Shown here: piece by piece, positions 44,371-52,605 of the stretch
How positions within the stretch are numbered: the first letter of the stretch is position 1
Layout: the number at the start of each line of letters is the position of its first letter
Source of the DNA: Bog-756 sp963841885
GTDB taxonomy: Bacteria; Actinomycetota; Acidimicrobiia; Acidimicrobiales; RAAP-2
DNA length: 64,000 nucleotides
Assembly: GCA_963841885.1 (NCBI GenBank)
Contig: CAWJEK010000022.1
Span: 20,732 to 84,731 of the forward strand
Direction: 5' to 3'
The notes under the pieces: model-generated
Seen by the model: the letters and a program-made list of their open reading frames with translations, nothing else
The model's database searches: none
What the model was told of the DNA's origin: nothing
Program-made: the position numbers and the translations under genes

Positions 44371-44892
44371 ATGCCCATCGCCCGACGGTTCGTCGTCGGC
44401 CTCGTCGTCGGCCTCGTCGTCGCCTCGGGCGTGGCCGCGGCCGCGCTCGTGGTGCCGGCCGGGGCCGGCCCCCGGCCCCTCGAGTTCACCGGTCTCGGCC
44501 GGTCCTCGGCCGCGCCGGCACCGCCCGGCGGCGTCACGTCGACGAGCGAACGGGTCGGCGCGGCCCAGTCCCGGGTGGCCGGAGCGCTCACCGTCTCGGG
44601 GTCGGTGTCCGGCCTGTACCCGGGGGCGACCCTGCCGCTGCCGCTCACCATCGTCAACGCGTCCCGGACCCCGGTGACGGTCACCTCGGTGACCACGTCC
44701 GTCGCCAACGCCTCCAGACAGTGCAAGAAGGCCAATCTGGTGGTGACCGCGTTCACCGGTGGTGAACTCGTCGTGCCGGCGGGTGGGCACGCCGTGGTGA
44801 CCGTGGCGGCGACCATGGTGACGGCGGCCGGCAACGCCTGTCAGGGGGCCGTCTTCGCCCTCCGATACCACGGCAGGGGGTCCACCCGATGA
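44371..44892 (+). CDS. Secreted protein paralogous to the 43860 product, hypothetical
   Basis: The 173-residue protein has an N-terminal signal or anchor helix (residues 6-27), a Pro/Gly spacer, then a domain sharing the pattern of its neighbour: GLYPGATLPLPLTIVNASRTPVTVTSV, a Cys near the middle (SRQCKKANL) and NACQGAVFALRY at the end, with the same Cys spacing logic. This suggests duplication of one beta-sandwich module within the operon. The stop overlaps the next ATG (ATGA). Role unknown; cell-surface or matrix protein is the best guess. Confidence 0.7.
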   Translation: MPIARRFVVGLVVGLVVASGVAAAALVVPAGAGPRPLEFTGLGRSSAAPAPPGGVTSTSERVGAAQSRVAGALTVSGSVSGLYPGATLPLPLTIVNASRTPVTVTSVTTSVANASRQCKKANLVVTAFTGGELVVPAGGHAVVTVAATMVTAAGNACQGAVFALRYHGRGSTR

Positions 44893-45329
44893 GCCGCGAC
44901 CGCACCGCCCGGATCCGGTTGGTGGCCGTGGCGCTGGGCGCCGCGATCGCCTCGGCGCTCGTGCTCACCCCGGCGGTCGCCGAGGCCGCCTGGACGGCGG
45001 CGGGGACGGGCGCCGCGGGCGGAGCGGCCTACGTCATGCCGACCGGCAGCCAGCCGTCCGGGCGGGCCACCTCCACGCAGGTCGTCGTGAGCTGGGCACC
45101 GGCGACCCTGCCGGGGGGCCAGGCCGTCGCCGGGTACCTCGTCGACCGGACCAACGCCGACACCGGTGCGCAGTCGCCGGCCGGGCCGGGGTGCAGCGGG
45201 GTGGTGACGACCGACCATTGCACGGAGACCTCCGTGCCCGCCGGCAGCTGGATCTACACCGACACCCCCGTCCTCCACTCCTGGAGCGGCCCGGTCAGCC
45301 CCGGCAGTGCACCGGTCTCCGTGCCCTGA
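44889..45329 (+). CDS. Secreted protein with fibronectin-III-like module, hypothetical
   Basis: The 146-residue protein has a signal helix (residues 9-32) followed by AAWTAAGTGAAGGAA, the same W-x3-GxG motif as the 43860 product. The mature part resembles a fibronectin type III domain: TQVVVSWAPATLPGGQAVAGYLVDR and two Cys (GCSGVV and HCTETS). It is the last gene of the three-gene secreted-protein operon and is coupled to its neighbour by ATGA. Confidence 0.7.
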   Translation: MSRDRTARIRLVAVALGAAIASALVLTPAVAEAAWTAAGTGAAGGAAYVMPTGSQPSGRATSTQVVVSWAPATLPGGQAVAGYLVDRTNADTGAQSPAGPGCSGVVTTDHCTETSVPAGSWIYTDTPVLHSWSGPVSPGSAPVSVP

Positions 45330-45393
45330 GCCGAGCGCGCCGACCCCCTCGGGCGGCGGGTCGCCCGGTTCGACCGGCCCGACCGGCCGCAAG

Positions 45394-45399
45394 TAGCCT
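45394..45399 (+). promoter_or_regulatory. Leaderless -10 of mdh
   Basis: TAGCCT ends seven bases before the mdh ATG. Confidence 0.45.
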
Positions 45400-45406
45400 C
45401 GGCCCC

Positions 45407-46399
45407 ATGGCAGCCAAGAATCCCATCCACGTCACCGTCACGGGCGCCGCCGGCCAGATCGGCTACGCACTCCTCTTCCGGATCGCCTCGGGCGCCCTGT
45501 TCGGCCCCGACCAGCCGGTGGTGCTCCGCCTGCTCGAGATCGAGCCCGGCATGAAGGCGCTCGAGGGCGTGGTGATGGAGCTCGACGACTCCGCGTTCGC
45601 ACTGGTCGACGACATCGTGACCACGACCGACCTCGACACCGCATTCGACGGGACCTCCTGGGCCCTCCTGGTCGGGTCGATCCCCCGCAAGGCCGGCATG
45701 GAGCGCGGTGACCTGCTCACGGTCAACGGCGGCATCTTCGGGCCCCAGGGCCGGGCCATCGCCGACAACGCGGCCACCGACGTCCGGGTGCTGGTGGTCG
45801 GCAACCCCTGCAACACCAACTGCCTGATCGCCCGCTCGAACGCCCCCGAGGTCCCCGCCGACCGCTGGTTCGCCATGACCCGTCTCGACGAGAACCGGGC
45901 CAAGAGCCAGCTGGCCAAGAAGGCCGGCGTCCCGGTGGCCTCGGTCACCAACCTGGCCATCTGGGGGAACCACTCGGCCACCCAGTTCCCCGACTTCGGC
46001 AACGCCCGCATCGACGGCAAGCCGGCCGCCGAGGTCATCGGCGACGAACCCTGGCTGCAGGGCGACTTCCTCACCACCGTGCAGAAGCGCGGGGCGGCCG
46101 TCATCGAGGCCCGGGGCCTGTCCTCGGCCGCCTCGGCCGCCAACGCCGCCATCGACTCGGTGGCCGCCATCCACCACGGAACGACGGGTGACGACTGGAC
46201 CTCGCTGGCCGTCGTCTCCAACGGTGAGTACGGCGTGCCCCAGGGCCTCCAGTTCGGCTTCCCGGTGCGGGCGAACGGGCAGGGTGGCTGGACCGTCGTC
46301 GAAGGGCTGACCCACGACGAGTTCGCCACCGAACGGATCCGGGTCACCACCGAGGAGCTGTTGGCCGAGCGGGCCGACGTGGAGGACCTGCTGCCCTGA
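45407..46399 (+). CDS. mdh: Malate dehydrogenase
   Basis: NAD-dependent malate dehydrogenase of the TCA cycle. The 330 residues show the dinucleotide loop VTVTGAAGQIGYALLFRIASG, substrate-binding Arg in GSIPRKAGMERGDLL, VGNPCNTN, TRLDENRAKSQLA and the catalytic His in IWGNHSATQFPDF. The longer, type 2 (cytosolic-like) form is typical of actinobacteria. It is close to sdh and sucCD in the same window, though not in one operon. Confidence 0.96.
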   Translation: MAAKNPIHVTVTGAAGQIGYALLFRIASGALFGPDQPVVLRLLEIEPGMKALEGVVMELDDSAFALVDDIVTTTDLDTAFDGTSWALLVGSIPRKAGMERGDLLTVNGGIFGPQGRAIADNAATDVRVLVVGNPCNTNCLIARSNAPEVPADRWFAMTRLDENRAKSQLAKKAGVPVASVTNLAIWGNHSATQFPDFGNARIDGKPAAEVIGDEPWLQGDFLTTVQKRGAAVIEARGLSSAASAANAAIDSVAAIHHGTTGDDWTSLAVVSNGEYGVPQGLQFGFPVRANGQGGWTVVEGLTHDEFATERIRVTTEELLAERADVEDLLP

Positions 46400-46442
46400 C
46401 GGGCCCTCCGGCGGCGCCGGGCGCGGCGTCCGGTGACACCCC

Positions 46443-46448
46443 TAGGGT
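46443..46448 (+). promoter_or_regulatory. Leaderless -10 of the SRPBCC gene
   Basis: TAGGGT ends six bases before the ATG at 46455. Confidence 0.42.
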
Positions 46449-46454
46449 GGCTCC

Positions 46455-46913
46455 ATGCACGACTCGGTAACCGTTCACATGGACGCCTCCCCCGATGACG
46501 TCTGGGCCCTGGTCAGCGACGTCACGCGGATCGGCAGTTACAGCCCGGAGACCTTCGAGGCCGAGTGGCTCGACGGTGCGTCCGGACCCGCCGTCGGCGC
46601 CAAGTTCCGTGGCCACGTAAAGCGCAACGGCAAGGGACCGGTCTACTGGACCACCTGCGTGGTGACCGAGTGCGTGCCCGGCGCCCGGTTCGGATTCGAC
46701 GTCCTGACCGGCGACAAGGCACTCAACCACTGGGCCTACGCCATCGAGCCGGCCGGTGGTGGCTCGGACGTCACCGAGTCCTTCCGCCTCGCCCCGACGG
46801 CGGCCATGAAGCTCTACTGGGCCGTGCTCGGCTGGGCCCGGGGCAAGACCAACCGCAACGGCATGCGGACCACGCTGGAGGCCATCAAGGTCGAGGTAGA
46901 GAAGACCCCCTAG
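46455..46913 (+). CDS. SRPBCC family protein (polyketide cyclase/START-like)
   Basis: The 152-residue soluble protein has the helix-grip pattern: SVTVHMDASPDDVWALVSDV at the N-terminus, a Gly-rich strand (GAKFRGHVKRNGKGPVYWTT), VTECVPGARFGFDV, and a long C-terminal helix (GMRTTLEAIKVEVEKT). Such proteins bind hydrophobic ligands; the ligand is unknown. It is followed by a hairpin and a convergent transporter gene. Confidence 0.85.
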   Translation: MHDSVTVHMDASPDDVWALVSDVTRIGSYSPETFEAEWLDGASGPAVGAKFRGHVKRNGKGPVYWTTCVVTECVPGARFGFDVLTGDKALNHWAYAIEPAGGGSDVTESFRLAPTAAMKLYWAVLGWARGKTNRNGMRTTLEAIKVEVEKTP

Positions 46914-46920
46914 GGGGAGT

Positions 46921-46941
46921 GCCGTCGGGTCGGGCGACGGC
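46921..46941. terminator. Hairpin between convergent genes
   Basis: GCCGTCG (46921-46927), loop GGTCGGG, CGACGGC (46935-46941): seven perfect pairs just after the SRPBCC stop. No T-run. Confidence 0.45.
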
Positions 46942-46961
46942 GTCCGGGGGACTGCGCCGGC

Positions 46962-48641
46962 CTAAGGCCCCTCGTCGCCGGGCCGGGGCCGGCCGAGGTG
47001 CCCGTCGGCGATCTCACCGGCGAGCCGACCGGCCGACGGATTGCCGGTGACCGTCTCCAGGAAGACGTCACCGTCCAGTGCGTAGAGGAGGCAGTCGGTG
47101 AGGGCCGTCACCGTGGCCGTGCGGGGCACGTTGCGCACCAGGGCCACCTCGCCGAAGCCGTCCCCGCGGCCGATCCGTACCAGGTGCGCCCCGGCACGGC
47201 TGATGTCGAGCTCACCGTCGGCCACCGCGAAGTAGCGGTCGCCGGGATCACCCTCGGCGATCACACACGTCCCGGCCCGGACCGTCACCGGCTCGAGCTC
47301 GCGGGCCACGAGCTCGATCGTCGGGGCGGCCAGGGGGGCGAAGATGCGGATCGAGCGCAGCAGGCGGATCTCCACCTGGGGGATGGTGGCCGAGGCGTCG
47401 ACCTCCCGGAGCCGGCGGCCGAGGGCGACGAGCAGCACCCCGGCGGCCACGGCCGGGACGAGCAGGGCGCCCCGGGTACCCACCAGCTGCACCCCGGCCC
47501 AGGCCAGGATGCCACCGAGGACCAGACCGAAGTCCATCAGGGACTCGACCACGGAGAACGAACCGGCGATGGCGTCGGGTGGTGCGGCCCGCTGCATGAG
47601 CGTCTTGCCGGTGGCGTTGAACACCGCCGTGCCCGTCCCGACCACGGCGAACAGCACGAGGGCCAGGGCGGCGTCGGGACGGACCGCCACCAGAGTCAAC
47701 GCTCCGACCGACAGCACCAGGGACATCACCAGAGTGGGTGACAGCGGGTGCCGGCCCACCAGGAAGGCGGTGAGCGGGGCGGCGGCGAGCTGGCCGGCCC
47801 CCACCGCGGCGTTGAGGAAGCCGGGACCACCCGGGCCGGTGTGCAGCAATTGGAGGGCGACCGCCACGGCCAGGAAGTCGAGGGCACCGATCAGCACGTA
47901 GAAGAAGGTGGTGACGATGAGGAGCACGCGGATGCCGGGATCGCGCAGCGTCCGGGACAGGTTCGACCGCAGCGCACCGACGAGGCCGGCCACGTCCGCG
48001 TTCCGGTCGGAGGCCGTGTCCACCAGTCCCCGACGGGCCAGGCGCCGCACCACGGGAGCCGACACCAGCAGCGAACCGAGGGGCAGCACCGCCATGGTCA
48101 CCAGCGCGGCGGCCACGCCGCCGAGCCCGAGGGCCACGCCGGCGACGGCGGGACCGACCAGGGCGGCGGCGCTCTCGGTCCAACCGGTCATGACGTTGGC
48201 CGCGGTGAGCTCCTCGGCGGTGCGGACGGCGGCGGGCAGCACCGCCGACTGGGCGGGCCGGGTCACGGTCAGGGACAGGTTGACGAGGGGCGAGAGCGCC
48301 ACGACGACCGCGTACGGGGCGTGGGTGGCCACGGCGGCGGCCACGCCGCCCAGGGAGACTACCTGGAGGCCGTAGCCGGCGACGAGCGACCGGGCCGGCG
48401 TCCACCGCTCGACCAGTGCGCCGATCACGGGACCGAGCAGCACGCACGGAACCAGCTGGACGAGTGTGATGACGAGCGCCGCGGTCGGTCCACCCCGATC
48501 GAAGGCGAACACCAGGAGGGCGATCCAGGCGCCGAACTCCGCGGCACTGAACAGGGCGTAGGCGAAGCCCACGTTGCGGAGATCCCGGTTCCCGAACGCC
48601 GAGGCGAAGACGGCCGACACCGTGCGGATGCGTTCGCGCAT
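46962..48641 (-). CDS. MFS transporter fused to a cyclic nucleotide-binding domain
   Basis: The 559-residue protein has about twelve hydrophobic segments over residues 1-410 in the MFS/EntS-like style (RDLRNVGFAYALFSAAEFGAW, ALVERWTPARSLVAGYGLQ), then a C-terminal cNMP domain from about residue 425 (VRAGTCVIAEGDPGDRYFAVADGELDI). Its phosphate-binding cassette reads GFGEVALVRNVPRTATVTA, keeping the Gly-Glu and Arg that hold cAMP. This suggests a ligand-gated exporter. The fusion also occurs in other actinobacteria as I recall. It is convergent with the SRPBCC gene. Confidence 0.88.
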   Translation of the reverse strand: MRERIRTVSAVFASAFGNRDLRNVGFAYALFSAAEFGAWIALLVFAFDRGGPTAALVITLVQLVPCVLLGPVIGALVERWTPARSLVAGYGLQVVSLGGVAAAVATHAPYAVVVALSPLVNLSLTVTRPAQSAVLPAAVRTAEELTAANVMTGWTESAAALVGPAVAGVALGLGGVAAALVTMAVLPLGSLLVSAPVVRRLARRGLVDTASDRNADVAGLVGALRSNLSRTLRDPGIRVLLIVTTFFYVLIGALDFLAVAVALQLLHTGPGGPGFLNAAVGAGQLAAAPLTAFLVGRHPLSPTLVMSLVLSVGALTLVAVRPDAALALVLFAVVGTGTAVFNATGKTLMQRAAPPDAIAGSFSVVESLMDFGLVLGGILAWAGVQLVGTRGALLVPAVAAGVLLVALGRRLREVDASATIPQVEIRLLRSIRIFAPLAAPTIELVARELEPVTVRAGTCVIAEGDPGDRYFAVADGELDISRAGAHLVRIGRGDGFGEVALVRNVPRTATVTALTDCLLYALDGDVFLETVTGNPSAGRLAGEIADGHLGRPRPGDEGP

Positions 48642-48668
48642 TCGGGTTTCCGCCTCGTTCCGGTGGCT

Positions 48669-49040
48669 TCAGGCCGGGAGCAGCTCGATGCGGTTGCCGA
48701 ACGGGTCGGCCACGTACCACTGCGGCATCCCGGGCACGTCCTCGGTGCGGGTCACCGGGTGTCCGGCTGCCTCCAGCACGGCACACAGCTCGTCGAGGCC
48801 GGCGACGGCGAGGGCCGGGTGGGCCTTCTTCGCCGGGCGGAAGTCCTGTTCCACCCCCAGGTGGACGCGGAGCGTCCCGTCCTCGAACCAACAGCCGCCC
48901 CGCACCTCGAGCTCCGGCGGCTTGGGGACCCGGGGGATGCCCAGCAGGCCCTCGTAGAAGGCGGTGGCCCGGTCCTCGGCGCCGGCCGGCATGGCCAGCT
49001 GGACGTGGTCGAGGCGCTCGACGCGGGGGCCGGGGGTCAC
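48669..49040 (-). CDS. VOC family protein (glyoxalase-like)
   Basis: The 123-residue VOC domain opens with VERLDHVQLAMPAGAEDRATAFYEGLLG, has GGCWFEDGTLRVHLGVE in the middle and ends WYVADPFGNRIELLPA, with His and Glu at ligand positions. The start is a GTG at 49040. It lies 27 bases upstream of the transporter-cNMP gene on the same strand. Substrate unknown. Confidence 0.86.
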   Translation of the reverse strand: MTPGPRVERLDHVQLAMPAGAEDRATAFYEGLLGIPRVPKPPELEVRGGCWFEDGTLRVHLGVEQDFRPAKKAHPALAVAGLDELCAVLEAAGHPVTRTEDVPGMPQWYVADPFGNRIELLPA

Positions 49041-49092
49041 GGCCTGCGACGCTATCGGGTCGCCGTCGGGTCCGCACCGGCCGGGCGCAGAA

Positions 49093-49293
49093 TCAACGGG
49101 CGAAGGCGTGCCAGCCCAGCCACATCCAGGCCAGCACCACCCCGACGCGCAGGGCGGGGGCCCGGGTGATGGCCCGGACGAGCGCCCCGTACCCGGGCAG
49201 GCGCCCCCGGGACACGGGGCCGGCCACCGCTCCGGCCACCACGGCGACGCCGACGACCACCCACGTCACCACCACGCCGGCCCCGGCGCTCAT
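49093..49293 (-). CDS. Small two-helix membrane protein, hypothetical
   Basis: The 66-residue product has hydrophobic helices at about residues 5-24 (GVVVTWVVVGVAVVAGAVAG) and 46-62, separated by a basic loop. The ATG at 49293 overlaps the stop of the 134-aa membrane protein (ATGA), indicating coupling. The two helices end WLGWHAFAR, reminiscent of the neighbour's end (WLGLGWALVAR), so it may be a shortened paralogue of that C-terminal segment. Confidence 0.6.
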   Translation of the reverse strand: MSAGAGVVVTWVVVGVAVVAGAVAGPVSRGRLPGYGALVRAITRAPALRVGVVLAWMWLGWHAFAR

Positions 49294-49694
49294 CGGGCCA
49301 CCAGGGCCCAGCCGAGGCCGAGCCAGGCCGCGCAGGAGATCACCCGGCCGAACGGGGAACCGTCGACGTCGTCGAGCAGGGAGCTGACCGTCGGCCAAGC
49401 GGCGCGGTCACCGTGGGCGAAGCAGACGAGTTCCCAGATCAGTGCGGCCAGCAGCGGGCCCAGGACCACCGCCCATCGCGCTCCCCACCGTCGGGCGCCG
49501 TCAGGCGCCGGCGTCCGATCGACCGTCACCGCACCGGTGGTGTGGATCCGGCGCACCAGGGGGAGCGCCAGGATCAGGGCGAACCCGGCGGCCACCGTGA
49601 TGTCGGCCCCCGGCGTGAACGGGGTGGTGAGGGCGGCCGCCGTGCACACGACGACCGCCGCGACGGCGCCGGCGACCGCCCACCGGCGGTTCAT
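49290..49694 (-). CDS. DUF-type small membrane protein, hypothetical
   Basis: The 134-residue protein has four predicted transmembrane segments: residues 5-24, 32-48, 72-92 and 114-132. The third, LGPLLAALIWELVCFAHGDR, contains a Glu and a Cys in the membrane; the loop after it has WPTVSSLLDDVDGSPFGR. Start at ATG 49694 overlaps the upstream MFS stop by four bases, so MFS, this gene and the 66-aa gene form one coupled minus-strand operon. Family not recognised beyond similarity in style to actinobacterial membrane proteins of unknown function. Confidence 0.65.
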   Translation of the reverse strand: MNRRWAVAGAVAAVVVCTAAALTTPFTPGADITVAAGFALILALPLVRRIHTTGAVTVDRTPAPDGARRWGARWAVVLGPLLAALIWELVCFAHGDRAAWPTVSSLLDDVDGSPFGRVISCAAWLGLGWALVAR

Positions 49695-50998
49695 CCGGCC
49701 GGCCACAGGTCCTCGGGCTCCCGACCCCGTGTCTCGGGCACCGCCAGGAACAGCAGGGCGGCGGCGGCGGCCGGCAGGAAGGTGACCACGGCCGCCAGCG
49801 AGAAGCGGTTGTCGACCTCGGCGACGGCGCCGAACACGATCAGCCCGATCACGGCCCCGATGACGCCGGCCACCAGGAACCATCCGGCGGCCGAGGCGCG
49901 CACCGAAGTGGGGAACAGCTCGTTGAGCAGCGACCCGATGGCCGGGGCGAAGACCGACCCGGCGAAGACGCTGAGCAGGTAGCCGACCACGAGGGCGGCG
50001 GGCGACCCGGCGTAGGTGAGGGTACCGAACACGATGATGCCGACGAGGCCGAGCGCCCCGGTCGGCCTGCGCCCGGCGTGGTCGGACAGCCAGCGCCCGG
50101 TCAGCAGGCCGGCGAGCCCGGTCACCCCGGCGCCCACCACCATGGCGGCCACGATGCCGCCGGCCAGGTGCACCACGTTCTGGGCGAACAGGAACACGAA
50201 GGTGTTGGCCGGCCCGGTCACGAAGGAGATGGCGAAAGCCAAGGCCACCATCACGACCAGGCGGCCGCGGAAGGCCCGCCCGACGGCGCCGAGCACCGGT
50301 ATCGGGTGCTGGGTGGCGGCGGAGATGGTGAACCGGTCGGGCTCGGTGGTCCAGCGGGCCATCAGCGGCACCAGGCAGAGGGGCACGACGGCCAGGGCGA
50401 AGATGCCCCGGAAGCCGAGCACCGACGATCCGAGACTGTGGATGAAGGCGGTGAGGCCGGCGCCCACGCCGTAGCCGGCGGCGACCAGGGCCACCGCCTT
50501 GGCCCGGTCGGTGGAGGAGGTCTGTTCGGCCGCGCTGACCTGGGACAGGGCGTTGGTGGAGCTGAGGAACGGCCGTCCCAGGGCGAAGATGACGACGAAC
50601 CACCAGTAGCCGGGGCTGGCGGCGGCGACCACGGTGGCCACCAAGCCGACGGATACGGTGGCCAGGAGCATGGTGCGACGACCGAAGCGGTCGGCGAGTC
50701 CGGTCAGGGGCAGCCCACCGAGCGAGGCCAGCCGGATCACGGCCAGTCCGACCCCCAGCGTGGTGGCCGACAGGCCGACCTGGGCCGACAGGGTGCCCGT
50801 CCTCGCCACGTGCCCGAACGTGCGGGCCACGCTGCCCAGCGCCGCCACCTCGCCGAACTGGCCGAATCCGGAGGCGAAGGCGGCCAGCACGACGCCGAGC
50901 ACCACCTTGTCCCGCCACCCGACGACCCGGGGTCCCGTGCCCGGCCCGGTCTCAGGCGAGGGCATCGGTCCCGCGGTGGGTGGGGATGTCGTCGTCAC
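49691..50998 (-). CDS. MFS transporter (sugar-phosphate/metabolite:H+ symporter type)
   Basis: The 435-residue protein has twelve hydrophobic helices and the MFS loop motif GLADRFGRRTMLL between helices 2 and 3, with a repeat-like RWLSDHAGRRPTGALGL in the second half. NELFPTSVRASAAGWFLVAGVIG near helix 10-11 is typical of the SP/AAHS-like group. The N-terminal 25 residues are Pro/Thr-rich and overlap the upstream gene by 47 bases; an ATG at 50965 would shorten the overlap. Substrate unknown. Confidence 0.87.
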   Translation of the reverse strand: MTTTSPPTAGPMPSPETGPGTGPRVVGWRDKVVLGVVLAAFASGFGQFGEVAALGSVARTFGHVARTGTLSAQVGLSATTLGVGLAVIRLASLGGLPLTGLADRFGRRTMLLATVSVGLVATVVAAASPGYWWFVVIFALGRPFLSSTNALSQVSAAEQTSSTDRAKAVALVAAGYGVGAGLTAFIHSLGSSVLGFRGIFALAVVPLCLVPLMARWTTEPDRFTISAATQHPIPVLGAVGRAFRGRLVVMVALAFAISFVTGPANTFVFLFAQNVVHLAGGIVAAMVVGAGVTGLAGLLTGRWLSDHAGRRPTGALGLVGIIVFGTLTYAGSPAALVVGYLLSVFAGSVFAPAIGSLLNELFPTSVRASAAGWFLVAGVIGAVIGLIVFGAVAEVDNRFSLAAVVTFLPAAAAALLFLAVPETRGREPEDLWPAG

Positions 50999-51686
50999 GC
51001 CGACGACGGGCCAGCCAGAAGGGTGCGTCCAGCAGACCGAAGAGCACCAGGGCCACGGCGGTGGCGCCCAGCAGGTACCACGGCCACGGGCCGAGGACCG
51101 ACAGCAGCGTCCATTCGCCGGGGCGCCGGCGTAGGAACATGTAGTTGCCCCCGGTCAGGGCGTCGGCCCCACCGACCACGGCCGTCCAGGCCACGCTGAT
51201 GGCCAGGACCCGCCACACGGCCCCCGGCCGCGGCCAGAGGTGCATGCCGACCACCAGGAAGAGCGCGGCGACGACGATGCCGGCGTGGCCGACGACGTAC
51301 TCGAAGAAGACGAGATGGGGGAAGCCGACGTCCAGATCGGGGGTCAGGAGCCCCTGGAGGGTGCCGGCCATGCCCCAGAACCAGGTCAGCTCCACCAGCA
51401 CCGGCACGTGCCACCAGCAGGCGACGGCGGCCACCAGCACCGCCACGTTGCACAGGGCGAGCGGGAGGGAGGTGGCCGCCGACCACGTCCCCTGGCGGAG
51501 TTCGGCCACGGTGTACGTGACGGCGTCGGCGGCCAGGCCCACCCCGACGATCCGGATGGCCACCTCGGTCCAGAGTCCCGGACGGCGCCGGGCGACGACG
51601 CACAGGCCGACGCAGAGCGCCAGGCCGACGACCACCGAGGTCCAGTAGGCGGTCGCCGACACGACCGCGACGGGGAGCGTCGCCAC
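50952..51686 (-). CDS. TIGR02206 family (YwaF-like) membrane protein
   Basis: The 244-residue protein has seven hydrophobic segments. Motifs typical of the family are LPLALCNVAVLVAAVACWW, the E-x-T-W-F-W-G stretch (LVELTWFWGMAGTLQGLLTPD), FFEYVVGHAGIVVAALFLVV and GGNYMFLRRRPG with WPWYLL. The function is unknown. The start at ATG 51686 lies close to the end of the VOC gene; the 3' end overlaps the MFS gene by 47 bases. Confidence 0.88.
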   Translation of the reverse strand: MATLPVAVVSATAYWTSVVVGLALCVGLCVVARRRPGLWTEVAIRIVGVGLAADAVTYTVAELRQGTWSAATSLPLALCNVAVLVAAVACWWHVPVLVELTWFWGMAGTLQGLLTPDLDVGFPHLVFFEYVVGHAGIVVAALFLVVGMHLWPRPGAVWRVLAISVAWTAVVGGADALTGGNYMFLRRRPGEWTLLSVLGPWPWYLLGATAVALVLFGLLDAPFWLARRRRDDDIPTHRGTDALA

Positions 51687-51734
51687 GGCCCCACCGTACT
51701 CACGGGATTCGTCGACCGGCCGCGGGAACTCCGC

Positions 51735-52138
51735 CTAACCGGACGGGGGAGGGGGCGCAGGTCGCGACGCAGCGGGTGGTCGGCCGGCACCTCGACCAGG
51801 TGGATGCGGACACCGTCGGGGTCGTCCACCCAGGCCTCGACCAGGCCCCACGGCTCGAGTGCCGGCGCCCGGGTCAGCGGCACGTCACGGGAGGCCAGCC
51901 CGGCGACGGTGTGGTCCATCGATCCGACCTGGAGCCAGAGGGCGACGCCCGGCCGTCCCGGCGGCGGCCCGGTGCCCGACACCTCGATGAACCCGCCGCC
52001 GGCGAAGAAGACCACGCCCCGGTGGTCGCCCTCGCCGAATTCGCGGGCCACGGCCAGGCCCAGGCCGTCACGGTAGAAGGCGAGGGTCCGGTCGAGCTCC
52101 GCGGGGTGGAGGAGGATCCTGCTGGCCAGGATGTCCAT
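51735..52138 (-). CDS. VOC family protein, stop apparently lost by a one-base deletion
   Basis: The VOC domain is intact: MDILASRILLHPAELDRTLAFYRDGLGLAVA, a middle GFIEVSGTG, WLQVGSMDHTVAGL and EAWVDDPDGVRIHLVEVP. The frame as given runs on to 51386 as an Arg/Ser/Trp-rich antisense shadow of the TIGR02206 gene. One more base in the C runs at 51745-51755 (minus strand) would end the protein at the TAG at 51735-51737 after RDLRPPPPSG. I report that reconstruction. GGGAGGGAACCACC precedes the ATG. Substrate unknown. Confidence 0.72.
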
Positions 52139-52158
52139 GGTGGTTCCCTCCCGAGGGA

Positions 52159-52605
52159 TCAGTAGGTGGTCACGGCGTCGAGGCCCCGGGTGTGCTCGCG
52201 GGCGGCGGCCAGCAGTTCCTGTCCGGCCGCCAGTACCGACAGGTCGCCCCGTACGCGGATCCGGCCGGCGGTGAGCGCTTCGGCCGGGGACAGCCGCCCG
52301 GCGGACAGCGCGGCGGCGTCCTCGTAGCCGAGGGCGATGGTCACCTCCGCCGGGACGTCCGGTGCGTCCAGGGGACCCAGCTCCAGGGCCAGGGTGCCCG
52401 CGTCGGCTCGCAGGACCAGCCGTACGTCGCCGTCCGGGGTGCCACGGACCTCCTCGGCCACGGTGAACCGACCGTCGGCCGCCGCCAGCCCGGCATCGGG
52501 GCCGGGGGTCGGCAGGAGGACACCTTCGAGCGCAGCGTTGACCCCGGCCACCCACTCGGGGGTCAGGAAGCGGGGCACGCACGACTCCCCGCGGCGGCGG
52601 ATCAC
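52159..52605 (-). CDS. SCP2 sterol-binding domain protein
   Basis: The 148-residue protein has the SCP2/alkyl-sulfatase C-terminal-like pattern: PRFLTPEWVAGVNAALEGV at the N-terminus, VRLVLRADAGTLALELGPLDA, EVTIALGYEDAAALSAGRLSPAEALTAGRIRVRGDL and a final helix AAGQELLAAAREH. These domains carry hydrophobic ligands. The start at 52605 overlaps the sdhB stop, so it may be translated from the sdh transcript. It sits 20 bases upstream of the VOC gene. Confidence 0.82.
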   Translation of the reverse strand: MIRRRGESCVPRFLTPEWVAGVNAALEGVLLPTPGPDAGLAAADGRFTVAEEVRGTPDGDVRLVLRADAGTLALELGPLDAPDVPAEVTIALGYEDAAALSAGRLSPAEALTAGRIRVRGDLSVLAAGQELLAAAREHTRGLDAVTTY

